This document shows positions 1 through 12,665 of a DNA stretch of 64,000 nt, one piece after another. A program made the translations under genes and the position numbers. The DNA is taken from positions 62,447,753-62,511,752 of the forward strand of contig CM043959.1 in the NCBI GenBank assembly GCA_014529385.2, given 5' to 3'. Source of the stretch: Adiantum capillus-veneris. Lineage: Eukaryota; Streptophyta; Polypodiopsida; Polypodiales; Pteridaceae. How positions within the stretch are numbered: the stretch's first letter is position 1; each line of letters starts with the position of its first letter. The notes under the pieces are model-generated. The model was not told the origin of the DNA. It ran no database searches and was given only the letters and a program-made list of their open reading frames with translations.

Positions 1-1091
1 TAGTGTACATTGGAGAGTGGCTAGACAGATTTGATAAAGCCCGGGACACGCTATGGTGAACCATAGATGATGAGCGCATATCTGGAATTGTCATGTGCAA
101 TCTCGGTATTGAGAAGAAGATGACGGAAGATCTAGAGGCTAAAATCAACCGATTTTTCATGCTTCACAATCCAGTCATGCAGAAGTGGATCTCACAATAT
201 GAGGATGCAAACCAAGAGCAACAAAGGGCAAGAATCGAGTGGAGACGGGGAAGACGACCACCGATGCACTATCCAACGGGTCTGGAGATCCTACCAACAT
301 TCATGAGCTTAAGATGGTTGCACAACCAACGGAAAAGCGCACAACAATGCGGTGAAAAAGTGACTGAGGAAGAGTGGGAGTACTCTAGGGGTTGCGCGAC
401 CAAGGTAAGTTTGCAATGTACGACAATAACTTTATAGATGTTTGAACGGCCACTCATAATTTTTGTTGGTTATAGTATAACTCATACACAGTAGCATGGT
501 GTAAAGGTCGACACTTTAGGGTGGAACATATCGACAAAAAACATTCCACTTAAGATTGTGGAATCATGGAAAAATTTGAGCAGTCTAGTCGACGACGGTC
601 CTCTGATGCAGATCTTGTAGTGGCGGAACTCACTTACTTCAGCACGCTACAAGAGATTTTGAGGATCAATTATAGAGAATTTTTTGTCAACTTGTTCGAC
701 GTGCAATGGTTCAAGATAATCATGGAGGGTCGCAACACTACTGTGCACAGAGGAGAGTCTGGTTTTCTTGAGGTGGATTCAACTAAGAAATGGACTGACC
801 TAAGAGACACTTTTGTACTACCCGAGCATTGTGAACAAGTAAGTATGTAAATAGTTAACGTGTGTTTTAGAATTTATGTGCTTGGAAGATCTCATGTAAG
901 TTATGTGGCTCTGGCAGGTGATATTTCATCCCACAAAGTCTGCATCAAACTGGTGGTACGTCATAGAGGTAGCCCCTCGTAGTACACGGACATATGAAGG
1001 CTACCATGTGCCAATCACAGGGGCATCAATGGAGGAGATCAGAGAAGATGCTCAGTCAGAAGCCGTGGAGGTGGTGCCTGATGAACATTAA
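1..1091 (+). pseudogene. CACTA TNP2 transposase, C-terminal exons (broken)
   Basis: This is the C-terminal end of the large CACTA transposase, which binds and cuts the element ends in the nucleus. Three exons are visible: 1 to about 405, about 477 to 837, and about 918 to 1091, with GT donors at about 403 (GGTAAG) and 838 (GTAAGT) and AG acceptors. The second and third exons match the DUF4216 region: an FKIIMEG-like strand, then VIFHPTKSASNWWYVIEV. The same subfamily, with colinear residues, recurs on the minus strand at 14661-15900. Stops interrupt the frame near 58 and 552. The N-terminal Transposase_21 part is outside the window. Confidence 0.75.
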
Positions 1092-1494
1092 CCTACTACT
1101 CTCTATGGGGTGCATGCAGAGGATCTACAAAATGAAACAGAGGACATCTGTTTAAACGGAGATCTCTATATAGATATAGGAAGTTATGCTGAGCTATGGG
1201 AGGATGAGAGAGAGATCTCTTAAATCCACAAATATTGTTTTGTAAATTCAAAGTTATGCACTTGCCTCTTTCATCACTCAAGCTGAATAGAAGAAAAACG
1301 CTTTCCGTTGCTGCTAGCCTTTGAACATTCCAAAGCTACAAGCACTGGAGTGTTCTTGTATGATTCTCTGGCTCTTTAAGTATTTGCGTCATTGCATCCT
1401 TGTATTTATCTCTCTCTCTCTCTATCTACTTGTCCATGTTTTCTACTCTATTCATTCAATATTAAGTTTAAATGTTCGTGTGTTTAATGAAGGT
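1092..1494. other. spacer between the two CACTA genes
   Basis: No coding sequence is recognised here. The stretch joins the TNP2 stop codon to the ATG of the next gene and contains a pyrimidine-rich tract at about 1410-1430. It may hold the promoter of the second gene, but no convincing TATA box was identified. Confidence 0.4.
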
Positions 1495-2814
1495 ATGGAT
1501 GATGATGAGTTTCTTTCTTCTTTGTCACCCGAGCTGAGACAGTGGTACGTGGAGCGTCATCGCTCAGGCGCACCATCGCGCGTTCCTACTCCATCCGCAT
1601 CTCCCTCTCTTTCGGAGTCCTCAGCGCGCTCCGAAGCTTCGGTGTGGACGAGACGATCTTCACACTCGTCTAGGCACCGGAACTCTAGTGGTGGCAGTGG
1701 CGGTGGGGGTTGTTGTGGGGGTGGCACCACTGATGCTTCGACACCGCCTCCTGTTCGACGAGGCTCTTAACCCTCCCCTTCTTTGCCCATCTCGACACCA
1801 GCCACGGCATCGCCATCGACACCAAGTTTTGCAGGGCTGAGTGACGTTCCCCGTAGCTACACACCACTAGCTACTCCTCCAGGAGTCACTCTAGTGGACA
1901 CTTCTCACTTCGGAACTCAGACTCCAGTGGAGACACCTGGCGTTCATACCCCCGTTGACAAGCCGCTAGAGACCCCTATCGAGACACCCTAGTTCACGTG
2001 CCAGCGGCGAGAGGGATTGCCTTACTCCGTCGACTTCAGTGGTGCCATCATCTTGGATGATGACGGCAAGAAGGTGATTTCGCGCATGCGCGGTCTTTGC
2101 TCTCAGGTGTTTAGACACTATATACTAAACACCTGGAGTGAAATACCAAAAGAATTAAAAGACAGAGTCATCAGCATGCTTCATGATGAGTTTCCCATTC
2201 CAACACAGGATGACCGCTTCAATGAATATGTGATGAAGGTTCGAATGTGCGAATACTGCAAGATTAAGTATTCCGAAGTGAAAAAAGCAATCAAGCATGG
2301 ATAGAACATACCAGATTGGCTGGCCAAAGAAGATTGGAAGCATGCGAAGAAAGAAGCGCGCGAGAATCTCGATAAGTGGAAGCAACAAAAGGAGGCAGCC
2401 AGAGCGCGAGTAGAGGCAGGGAGCTCGCACCACTTGGGGAGCGGCGGGTGGGCATCATTTGAGGCCGATTTTGTAAGTGTTTTTGCATCTATGTTTGATA
2501 GTTTAGGGTTTATGGGATTTGAAATTCTAACATAATGGATTCTTTGTATGTTTTGGCAGTGGTCATTTACAGGACATGATCCCACTTCGTACGAGCGTGA
2601 GTACGCAGGTAGGAAGGGCTTAAACGCCCTTATAGACATCCTGACTTCTTGCGGCGGCATGGTTAGTATTAGGGTTTATTATTTTCTATTTATTGTATTG
2701 TTTTATAAACGTCGCTCGCTATATGTTTAATTATACTTACAAAAAGCTATCTTATTGTTTTTTTTTGCAGAATCTGACAAATATGCCGCTTGGACGCGAT
2801 GAGACGTCTGATTA
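1495..2814 (+). pseudogene. tnpA-like second CACTA gene (Transposase_24 type), broken
   Basis: One frame runs from ATG 1495 to about 2474, interrupted by three stops (1768 TAA, 1990 TAG, 2302 TAG). It opens with an acidic MDDDEF start, then has a Ser/Pro/Thr-rich low-complexity region. From about 2050 it contains the conserved block of plant En/Spm second-gene proteins: a short helix pair ending in a Lys/Arg-rich stretch (KKEAREN, KWKQQKEAARA) and a GSGGWASF motif. Two introns with GT..AG ends (about 2474-2560 and 2660-2770) lead to small exons starting WSFTGHDP and NLTNMPLG. In this family the product binds subterminal repeats, and such repeats lie directly downstream. Confidence 0.65.
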
Positions 2815-3214
2815 GACGACGTCAGTTTAGCCATAGCTAGAGAGCATTAGTTTCTTTTTGTCCTAGCTTATGTATCATGAGACCATGTAACTATGTATTT
2901 TTGAAAACTATGTATATTTTTTAAATAATGACAACGGTTTGTATCTACTACATTTGCAATGATTAACAATCAAGTGATTTTGTTGCTGTGTACAATTGTC
3001 ATTTATTTACTTCCATCAATTAACGCTTGTCATTTTTGTATCTTTATTTTGCAAACAATACGTACTATGGATGATGGAGTTAATGATTATATTGTCTTGT
3101 GGTTGACTATTTTGGGTCTATATTTACCTTTGTACTTTTTTTCAAAGGTAAATTGACCAATGAAACATTCAATATGGTTGATGGGTGATGCCCTGCCACC
3201 AAATTTTTTTAATC
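2815..3214. other. CACTA 3' non-coding region
   Basis: AT-rich sequence between the tnpA-like stop and the subterminal repeats. The short open frames here look like chance, and no domain is recognised. Confidence 0.4.
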
Positions 3215-3440
3215 CGGGTGTCGCTATAGGCGTCGCTACATTGTGCACTGCAGCGTCGCTATAGGCGTCGGTATTTATGGCCCTGGGGCATCGCTATATA
3301 GCGACGCATATAGCGACGCTTATAGAGACGCCTATAGCGATTTCTATAGCGACGTTCTCTTATCGACGTTGTTAGCGATGCTTTTTGCGACGCCGAGGGA
3401 TTAGAAAACCCAATGTATTTGCGTCGCTATAAGCGTCACA
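3215..3440. repeat. CACTA subterminal repeats (GCGTCGCTA, both orientations)
   Basis: At least ten copies of a 9-11 bp motif, GCGTCGCTATA or its complement TATAGCGACGC, occur head-to-head and tail-to-tail within about 225 bp of the element end. Such arrays are the usual binding sites of the tnpA-type protein in CACTA elements. Several adjacent copies form small hairpins. Confidence 0.8.
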
Positions 3441-3463
3441 AGAGTACACAACCTCTTTTAGTG

Positions 3464-5653
3464 ATTTGAGGTTTTGCATGAACATAAATTGTATGCCAAA
3501 GCAAGTAAGTGTTCTTTTGCAAAGGATCAGATTGTGTATTTGGGAAGAGTGATTTCTAAAGAGGGGATTCACATTGATCTTGACAAAGTTAAGACTATTG
3601 TGGAGTGGCCAACACCTAACTCATTAAGGGATGTGAAAAGCTTTATGGGTCTAGCACAATATGAGATAGCACACATTAAAGATTTCTCTAAGATAGCAAG
3701 TCCTTTGGCCGAATTGACCAAGAAAGACAAGGGTTTTGTGTGGACTTCTAGCTGTGAGACTACTTTTGAGACCTTGAAGGCTAAAATAGCGGAAAGTTGT
3801 GTTTTAAAGGTTCTTGAGATGGGCAAACCATTAATTTGTTGTGTCCTGTGGCGCTAGTGGTGAACAATTAGGTTGTGTTTTGACACAAGAAGGAAGAGTG
3901 GTTGCATATGAGTCTAGGAAATTAAGACGACATGAATTGAACTATGCAACACATGATCTAGAATTGCTTGCTGTTGTTCATGCATTGAAACATTGGCGTC
4001 ATCTTTTGCTTGGTGTCAAATTTGAATTGCGTACTGACCATCAAAGCTTGAAGTATATTTTCACTCAGTCATTGTTAAACAACGAACAAAGAAGATGGAT
4101 TGAATTGTTGGCTGAGTATGATTTTGATTTGAAGTATTTATGTGGAAAAGAAAATAAATTTGCAGATGCATTGAGTCGTAGGTCCATGTGTAATTTGTTG
4201 ACTATTGTGCGGTCGAATTTGATTGATGAGATACATGCTGAAGTTGAAAATGATTTTTTTTATATGCCTATTTTGAAATTCTTGCATGAGAATATTGGTG
4301 AGATATATGAGAACAGATATCACTTGTATAAGGGAAATCTGTATTATTATGACGGCTTGTGTATTCCTGCAAATTCTGCTTTTAAGAGTCAAATTCTGCA
4401 TGAGTGTCATAATTCACCTCTTTCTGGTCATCCTGGATTGAATAAGACATATGAAAAGATTAAAACTTCACTCTTTTGGCCGCGTATGAAATTGGATGTT
4501 AAGAATTATGTGCATGAATGCTTTCAATGTCAACAAGGTAAGGTTGAACATAAGAGGATGCCTGGTGACCTTCAACCCTTAGACATTCCTTTACAGAAGT
4601 GGGAGTCTATATCCATGGACTTTATCATTAGACTTCCTACTACTCGTAGAGGGTATGACTCGATCTTTGTGGTGGTAGATAGATTCACAAAACAAGCTCA
4701 TTTATTTCTTGTAAAGATAACTGATACTGCATTGACCATTGCACGCTTGTTTGTGAAAAAAATATTTTGTTTGCATGGCATGCCCAAGAGCATAGTGTCT
4801 GACAGAGATTCTAAGTTCACTTCTCATTTCTAGAGAGCGACTTTTGACTCTATAGGCCGCACCCAGTTATGCATGTCTAATGCTTTTCATCCTCAAATAG
4901 TTGGGGAAACAGAGAGCGTGAATCGTATTTTTGAAGATTTGTTACGAATGTATGTTAATGAAAACCAATCTAATTGTAATGAATATCTGCCGCTGGTTGA
5001 ATTTGCATATAACAGTTCATATCATTCATCTATTAGGATGACTCCGTTGGAGGAAATGTATGGCTATAACTGTCCCATACCTATTAATTTTCTTAACTTG
5101 AGGAATAAGGTAGAACTGTCACGTGAGATGCTTGAGAAAATGGATAACGAGTTGGCCAAAATCAGGGTGGAATATTAGAGAAGCTCAAAAGAGACATAAA
5201 TTGTATTATGACAAGAAACATCGGGTTGTGGAGTATGAAACTGGTGATATGGTTTTCTTAAAGGTTATTCCTGAGAAGTCTCATTTGATTCTTGGAAAGG
5301 ATAAGAGATTATCTCCACGATTTGCTGGGCCATTTAAAATTTTGAAGCGCATTGGTTCATTAGCTTACAAATTGGAATTGCCTTCTCATGTCAAAGTGCA
5401 TCCTGTATTTCATGTGAGTTTATTGAAAAAGTATGTTCTTAACGTGCATCATGTTTTACAGGACAACTCTAAGTTGAAAGATGACGGAACATTGACAGTA
5501 GAACGACATTTAGTGCTAGATAGGCGTATTAAACATCTGAGAAAAAGAGACATTGTGGAAGTTTTGGTTAAGTGGCAGAACTATCCAGTAGAGGATGCAT
5601 CATGGGTTGATCTTAGTGTTTTGCAAAGAGAATTTCCCTCCTTCCAACTCTGA
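3464..5653 (+). pseudogene. chromovirus pol: RT end, RNase H, integrase, chromodomain
   Basis: Retroelement polyprotein for reverse transcription and integration. In order: RT connection (KLYAKASKCSF, GLAQY); RNase H from about 3845 with RTDHQSLKY and ADALSRR; the integrase HHCC finger (HECHN..HPG..C.QCQQGK) at about 4400-4550; the integrase core with SMDFI, SDRDSKF and a GETESVNR block; a GPF module (RFAGPFKIL) at about 5310; and a C-terminal chromodomain (VLVKWQNYPVEDASWVDL) at about 5560-5625. Breaks: a frameshift near 3840, stop TAG at 4831, and a frameshift near 5160. The first catalytic Asp of RNase H (DAS in the family) reads Gly (CGAS), so RNase H would be inactive as well. Confidence 0.85.
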
Positions 5654-5682
5654 GTACAGAGTTAATTTTGAAAAAGGGAGAT

Positions 5683-6591
5683 TGTAACAGGACTTGATTT
5701 TGAAGTGTTTTAGCAATAAATTTTGTTTTTCTAGGAAGTTTTGGTCGTTTTAAATTTGGTCCACTGTTTAGAAGGATGTGTGGATTGTTTTCGTCCAATA
5801 ATTTTTTTTGATCCGGAAGGCACTTTCTGGGGCATTTTTGAAGGTGTTAACGTGGGATTTTGGAAAAGTGATGTATGAAGTGATTGAAGCCTGTGTTATA
5901 AGGAACAACTTTGGTTCTCTCAGTCTTTAGAGATTTTGATGTTGTGATGCTCATTGAGGGCCAAATATTAAGAAAAAAGTGGGATTTGCTGTTTTTGTAG
6001 AAAATATTGTTTTGCAGGTTGATTTTCAGCAAATCAGAGCAAGCTATGGAAATTTTACATCACATAGCCGTCAAAGAGCGCAAGAAGGGCAACAAGATTG
6101 TGTGAGACGGACTTGGGCTGTTTTGGCTCCGTTTGGGAGTTATGTTCAGTTAAAGACAACTGAAAACTTCAGGACCTTTACGGATCTAACCTTTAGTTTC
6201 AAAAATCTAACCTTTACGGATCGCTTTGCGATCACGTTCTTATCTTATTCTCGCAGGTATACTTGGTGCGCAAGTCGACTCGACCGAACGCCAAAAATAG
6301 AAAAGAGGCTATTTTGAGAGGTCGCATGCTTTTCGAGGAAAAATAAGAAAAGAAAGACGGGTGGTGCATTTTTGGGATCATAAGCAGATCTCTTATTCTG
6401 CGAGTGCGAGTGCGAGTGAGACGTTGCGAGCAAGCCGACTGAAGCTCGGGGGTGGTGAGGAGGTTCGAGATCCGTACAATGGAGTGCGCCCATATATTTT
6501 ATTGCTCCTCTATTGTATCAAAAATCCATCAATACAAACATCTGTTTCTCTATCTTTTGTTGTCTATTTCTATTATTCTGTTCCTGTGACA
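5683..6591 (+). repeat. chromovirus 3' LTR
   Basis: It begins TGTAACAGG directly after the polypurine tract and ends CCTGTGACA, which is the inverted complement of the start with one mismatch, giving about 909 bp. The first bases (TGTAACAGGACT) resemble the LTR start of the minus-strand element at 61216 (TGTAATAGGACT), indicating one family. A TATA-like run (CATATATTTTATT) at about 6490 may mark the promoter. Confidence 0.75.
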
Positions 6592-7555
<964 letters not shown>

Positions 7556-8215
7556 TCTTATTGCTCTCTCTACTCTATTATCCTCATCCTATCTCTCTCT
7601 ACGTCTCTATAAAGAGAGTGTAGAGATAGATGAATAGTGATTAGAGCTTAGGTTTCTTTTTTCTCTACCTAAAAAGCGATTCACTCCTCTAATCTATGAA
7701 AGGTTCGAGTTTTTCATTGCAATATGGAAAGTGGAACTGGTACTTTTTATCCGGGTTGGCATGCCTATTTACAAGATTCAGGGGACACCATCGAGATCTA
7801 TGGTCTTAATAATGGTGTCTTTTTATACTTGACTACGACTTAACCATTATTGAGCTATTAACAAGATCAATAGGAATTGGTGCCAACTTAGCACTGTTAA
7901 ACCCACTTCGCTACTCTTTGCATTAAACAATATTCTAAACCACGGGTGTAGTTACTTGAGTGCATTTTTTCAAAGGTTAAGAGAAGTAGTAACCGAAGCT
8001 TTAATCTCTATCTATCTCTACCCTCTCTATATATGAGAGAGAGAGAGAGAGGGGAAAGGGGTAGATATAGAGAGAGATATAAAGGGGTAGATGAATACAT
8101 ATATTATGGTTTAGGTAGATATATGTTTAGGTGTAGAGAAAGGCTTGGATGTAGACATGTAGACGAGAGCCAAATTAGATATAGCGTTAGGTCCTGATAC
8201 TTATAAACCTATAAT
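7556..8215. other. no gene recognised; GA-rich flank
   Basis: Non-coding sequence with short (GA)n patches at about 8036-8080. No domain, LTR terminus or structural RNA was recognised. Confidence 0.4.
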
Positions 8216-8620
8216 GTAGATGTCAGCTGAGAGATCATCTGGTGGGGAGCAACCATCGTATTCTTCTTTTGGTTAGTTCACATCGAGATGGGCTCCCATC
8301 CATGGTGGACACTTCCTCTAGTGAACCCGAGTCTTGAGGCGGTAAGTCCAAGCATTGAAATCAAGCTTATCTAAGCTAGTTTTAAATGATCATGAGTGTA
8401 GGTTTGTCTTTGTTATTTGCAGGCATGTCCCTCCCACATCTACGGAGGTGTCAGTCCATCTACCCCGGTTCCTTCGTCGGTGGTGGATCCAGACCTCTAG
8501 CGGGTACTCTCTTTGTGGGACGAGTATCTTCGTTTGACGGAGGGACTGTTTGTCCATTACATCCACAACATCTTGCGACCCACGGTCTTCCTTAATAGAT
8601 CACGCCATGGGGGAGCCAGA
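8216..8620 (+). repeat. dispersed unit, copy A (uninterrupted)
   Basis: This stretch matches 48765-48940 followed directly by 56270-56620. Shared landmarks are GTTCACATC.AG.TGGGCTCC, AACCCGA.TCTTGAGGC, ATGAGTGT.TAGGTTT.TCTTTGTTA.TTGCAG and a downstream frame with VDPDL. The TTTGTTATTTGCAGG at about 8410 looks like a splice acceptor, so it may be an exon-intron piece of a TE gene. It is the empty-site reference for the 7.3-kb hAT element. Confidence 0.65.
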
Positions 8621-8796
8621 GAGGGACTCCGGCCTTTTACCGCGTTTTGTAGAGAGAAGGTCCAAAATCAGTTGGAGAGGGAAGAGAGACGAGGGGGGGG
8701 GGGGGGGTCATTTCAAATATTACCACTTTTAGATTCGCAATTATTACCACAATAGTTACCTCTGTTATCATCACAAGTATTATCGTGTTGATTCTT
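8621..8796. other. flank with poly-G run and ATTACCAC motifs
   Basis: A run of about 14 G at about 8694-8707 is followed by a short AT-rich stretch with repeated ATTACCAC. No gene is seen. It ends in the TTCTT (8792-8796) that is the left target duplication of the copia element. Confidence 0.5.
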
Positions 8797-8939
8797 TGTT
8801 GAGATGTAGAGAGAAAGACAGAGAGACGAGACAAGAGACACACCATATACGCTCCCAAAGACTGATTCATATTGAGGACAAGATACAAATATATAGGTGA
8901 GACCAAGTTGAGTAGAGTGAGCCATATATAGCTCCAACA
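8797..8939 (-). repeat. copia 3' LTR
   Basis: 143 bp, TGTTGAGATG...GCTCCAACA on the plus strand, near-identical to 14126-14268. The G-rich polypurine tract on the minus strand (GAGTGGGGGTG) lies directly to its right at about 8938-8948. Confidence 0.93.
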
Positions 8940-9187
8940 CCCCCACTCAAACAAAGGTCTCTAGCTTTGGATGAAAAAACCCTTGGGGAGTTCAAGGGAA
9001 AAACCCAAGCCCCTATACAATGTGAAAATATGAACCAGCGATGATGATGTGAAAGTGAATTGTGCATCTATGTACAAATATTCAAGTGACTTAGAGATCA
9101 CAATGTGCAAATGTGGAGTGTGCATAGTACTTGGTACCTAAAAGATTACAATGTCATATGTACAAAGCTATTACAATAGCAAAGAAG

Positions 9188-11290
9188 CTAATCTAGAAAG
9201 AGTGAGGTCGAAGCAACTACAACCTCCGAGCACAAGAGGATGAAACGTGACTCGTTGAGGCCTTTGGTCAAAATGTCTGCAATCATCTGGTCACTTGGAT
9301 AGTGTTCAACCATAATGGTTCCTTTGCGTACTTCATACCTGACATAATGATAATGGACAGCAATGTGCTTTGACTGATTATGTTGAACATAGTCTTTTGC
9401 AAGACTAATAGCACTTTGGTTGTCACACCGCAAGGGTGTGCTAGAAAGAGGAGAGTGACCAATATCAACTAGCATTTGTCAAAGCCAAATCAACTCACGA
9501 GATGCAAGTGATGCCGCAACATATTCCGACTCAGTAGTAGAAACTGCAACACAACGTTGTTTCTTGCTAGTCCAAGAAACAAGACAACCATTTATAAAGA
9601 AGCAATTTCCACTAGTAGATCGCATAGATAAATGTGAGCTTGCCCAGTCTGCATCCGTGTAACCCAAAAGAGAAAGAGATTGCATAGAATCCCATGTGAT
9701 TTGTTGTCGATAGACTAAACCAAAATCTGTAGTGCCTTTCAAGTATTTCAACACACGCTCTGCAGCAGACCAATGCTTAAGAGAAGGACATGCAAGATGT
9801 TGTCCAAGATAATTAGCAGCAAACAGAATAACAGGATGAGTGCTCATGCCAACAAACTGAAGACATCCAATCAAGTTAGCATAAGGTTGATTTGTGACAA
9901 GTTGACCGCCATGGTCAGAAGTGTTCTTCGTAGAGCTCGCAAGACAAGGTGTGTTAGCTGAATGTGCAGATTCCATACCAAATTTTTGAATAGTATCTAC
10001 AATAAACTTTGACTGTCGAAGGAATAAAATACCTTTTGTATGGTTTCGTTGGATTTGAATGCCAAGACACGAGTGAATCTCTCCAAGATCCACCATATCA
10101 AATGCAGAAGACAATAACTTTTTCACTTGCTGAAGAAATCCCAAATCATTGGAAACAAGGATGGTATCATCCACATAAAGAGCAAGAATCACAAAACTGC
10201 TACCTTGGCGTTTTATGTATAAGTTGGGGTATGACGAGCAAGAGATGAATCCTTTAGAGGTGAGAAAAAGATCAAATTTTGTATACCAGGCTCGCGAAGC
10301 TTGTTTGAGACCATATAGTGCCTTATGGAGTTGAGCAACAAGGTCTTCTTTACCTGGAATAACAAAACCTTCTGGTTGTTCCATATAAATTTCCTCTTCC
10401 AAGTCACCATTATGAAAAGCAGTTCGCACATCCATTTGATGAGCTTCTAAATCAAATTGAATAGAAAATGCCAATAAAACTTGAACACTTGTAATGCGAA
10501 CAACTGGTGAAAAAGTCTCTTGATAATCAACACCAGCTCCTTGGGAGTAACCTTTTGCAACTAAACGCGCCTTGAACTTGTCAAAAGATCCATCTGCTTT
10601 TACTTTTGTCTTATACACACACTTACATTTAATAGCTGTACGACCAGGAGGTAATTCAGTTAGTATCCATGTACCTTTAGAGATAAGAGAATCGTACTCT
10701 ACTTCCATAGCCTCTTGCCATTGATCCTTTTGTGGTGAAGAGATAGCTTCATCATAAGTAATTGGATCTTCGGAAGTATAAAAAGCATTATCAACAATAT
10801 CGTCATCATAAACATGACATGAGCCATGTTCAAAATCAATAGGCAGATCAACAAAAATATCAATATCATCATCGGCAACATTCGGAATAGATGGTTGTGA
10901 AGAGGAAAGTTGCTCTATAGGAAGAGTTTCATTTTCTGAAAGAAATGGAAAAGCCTGAAGCAATGATTTAGTATCATCAGAATCATCCATGGACCATGAG
11001 CCTCCCATAAGTTGTTCGTTAAAAGTAGCATCACGATTCACAATTACTTTCTTGGAGGAAGGGTCATAGAATTTGTAGCCTTTGGAAGTGTCAGAATATC
11101 CAATAAAAATAAATTTAAGACCAGGAGCATCAAGCTTTGTTCGTGTTTCTTTGGGAACATGAATATAAGCAATACATCCAAAGGTTCGAAAATGAGATAC
11201 AGAAGGAATGTCACTTGTCCATGCTGTGATGGGTATCTTACCAGAGGGTGCAGTAGTAGGAAGATGATTCTGAATAAATATTGCTGTCAA
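9188..11290 (-). pseudogene. copia reverse transcriptase and RNase H
   Basis: The RT domain copies element RNA into cDNA in cytoplasmic particles and RNase H removes the template. Visible motifs are the GYSDTSKGYKFYDP connector, KCKCVYKTKVKADG, DVRTAFHNGDLEEEIYMEQP (with the copia-type first catalytic Asp), LYGLKQASRAWY, the catalytic YVDDTIL, and at the C-terminus YTDADWA, STTESEYVA and DNQSAI with ADILTKGL. One in-frame stop, TGA at 9479, separates the last 95 codons, and another at 11297 separates this from the integrase in the same frame. Otherwise the frame is open for over 600 codons. Confidence 0.92.
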
Positions 11291-11296
11291 AGTAGC

Positions 11297-11947
11297 TTAA
11301 GCCCAAAAAACACGAGATAAGCCAGAACAAATCAGCATACATCTTACAGCATTGAGAATAGTGTGATTCTTTCGTTCAACAACACCGTTCTGTTGAGGCG
11401 AATATGGAATAGTGTGTTCATGATGATTTCCACTGTCAGCACAATAACTCACAAACTCTCGAGAAGCATATTCGCCTCCATTGTCACTACGAAGCTTCTT
11501 AAGGCGACGACCACTTTGAAGTTCCGCAGCCTTATGGAATTGTTTGAAAATAGATAAGGCTTCAGATTTTTGTCTAAGTAGAAATACAGTCGTATACCTT
11601 GAGAAATCATCAATGAAAGTAATGAAGTAGCGATATTGTGATCTCGAAGAAGGTAGAGGTCCACATATATCAGTATGAACAAGATCCAATATGTCATGAG
11701 AATAAGTTGTATTTGAAAGAGGAAAGGGTTTGCGATTGTGTTTCCCAAGAGCACAAACTTCACAAATTTCCATATGGGGATGGGCTTTAAGATCCATGCC
11801 ATGAACAAGATCACGATGTTGAAGATCAAGGAGTTTTGAGAAATCAGCATGAATAAAACGGTGATGCCATAATTTGCAATCACGATCACCTGGAGCAGTG
11901 ACAACATATGCTACAGCATCGTTGAGAGAGTTCAAACAAATTACCAT
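11297..11947 (-). pseudogene. copia integrase
   Basis: Integrase inserts the cDNA into chromosomes. The HHCC zinc finger is visible (WHHRFIHA ... CEVCALGKHNRKPF), followed by the catalytic D,D,E series: VHTDICGPLP, LRSDNGGEY and SPQQNGVVERKN. It lies in the same reading frame as RT, with TAA at 11297 between them. The upstream protease frame differs, so a frameshift lies near 11890-11945. Confidence 0.92.
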
Positions 11948-12665
11948 TTCGAGGAGCAGTGGCTATAGTCTGTCCATCTTTCTCAATTCGGCATTTGGTA
12001 TGATCAAATCCAACAAATAGACCAAGATCAACAAGTCTAGCAACTAAAAGAAGATTACGTTGAAGATCTGGTACATGTAATACTCCTCGCAAAATTCGAG
12101 TGGAAGAAGATAAGGTACCAAGATATAAGTCTCCAATACCCTTTACTTAACAAGTAGTATCATCAGCAAGATAAACAACACATTGAACTGGTAGTGGATG
12201 ATAGTTATGGAGCCACTTAGACTGATATGTCATATTTCCTGTAGCACCAGAATCGGCAATAAAAAGTGATCCATCGTGTACATGAAGTATTATGTCTGGA
12301 GCAACTGAACATAGGACGTAGCTTGTTTCTAGTACAATGTTGTTTCGATGTTCAGTAGCATATGCTCTATGCCGATCTGTGTCGAATCGACGCAGATAGC
12401 ACATATGAGTGGGATGATCATATCGTCCACAATATTCACAAGAAGAAGAAGAAGAGTCTCTAGATAAACGTGGTTGTTTTGTGGTAATATTGTGTTCTTC
12501 ATCATATTGACGTGCCCAACAATCAACGTGCCCAACAATCATCTTCAGTATGGCCATTTCGGTTGTAGTAAGAACGTTGCTTATTAGGAAATTTGAGACG
12601 AGAGAAAATATTACCGCGACGGCCACCTCTGCGGTTTCCTCATTGAAATGGACGCCTTCGAGCAT
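11886..12665 (-). pseudogene. copia zinc knuckle and protease
   Basis: This part carries a gag zinc knuckle CEYCGRYDHPTHMC (CX2CX4HX4C) at about 12400-12440 and the aspartic protease motif FIADSGATGNMT at about 12235-12270. Then follow the copia PR-IN linker motifs RGVLHVPDLQRNLLLVARL and KCRIEKDGQ. A stop at 12147 interrupts the frame. The protease would cleave the gag-pol polyprotein. Relative to gag (12640-13386) the frame is shifted, probably by a small deletion or insertion near 12650. Confidence 0.88.

Larger units (their letters stand above)
1..3463 (+). mobile_element. CACTA (En/Spm) DNA transposon, 3' part
   Basis: The element runs off the left edge of the window, so its 5' end is not visible. 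In order it holds the C-terminal exons of a TNP2 transposase, a tnpA-like second gene, a long 3' non-coding part with GCGTCGCTA subterminal repeats, and the terminal TAGTG at 3459-3463, which is the reverse complement of the family signature CACTA. Immediately after TAGTG the sequence becomes an open Ty3/gypsy pol frame, so the element sits inside a retrotransposon. The expected 3-bp target duplication would be ATT at 3464-3466, but the other copy lies outside the window. Both genes contain stops, so this copy is dead. Confidence 0.85.
3464..6591 (+). mobile_element. Ty3/gypsy chromovirus, 3' half interrupted by CACTA
   Basis: The open frame starts abruptly in the RT-RNase H connection right after the CACTA terminus. 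It continues through RNase H, integrase and a C-terminal chromodomain to a polypurine tract (AAAAAGGGAGA at 5671-5681) and a 3' LTR. The 5' half should lie beyond the upstream end of the CACTA element, outside the window. A related decayed element lies on the other strand at 57092-61325. Confidence 0.85.
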
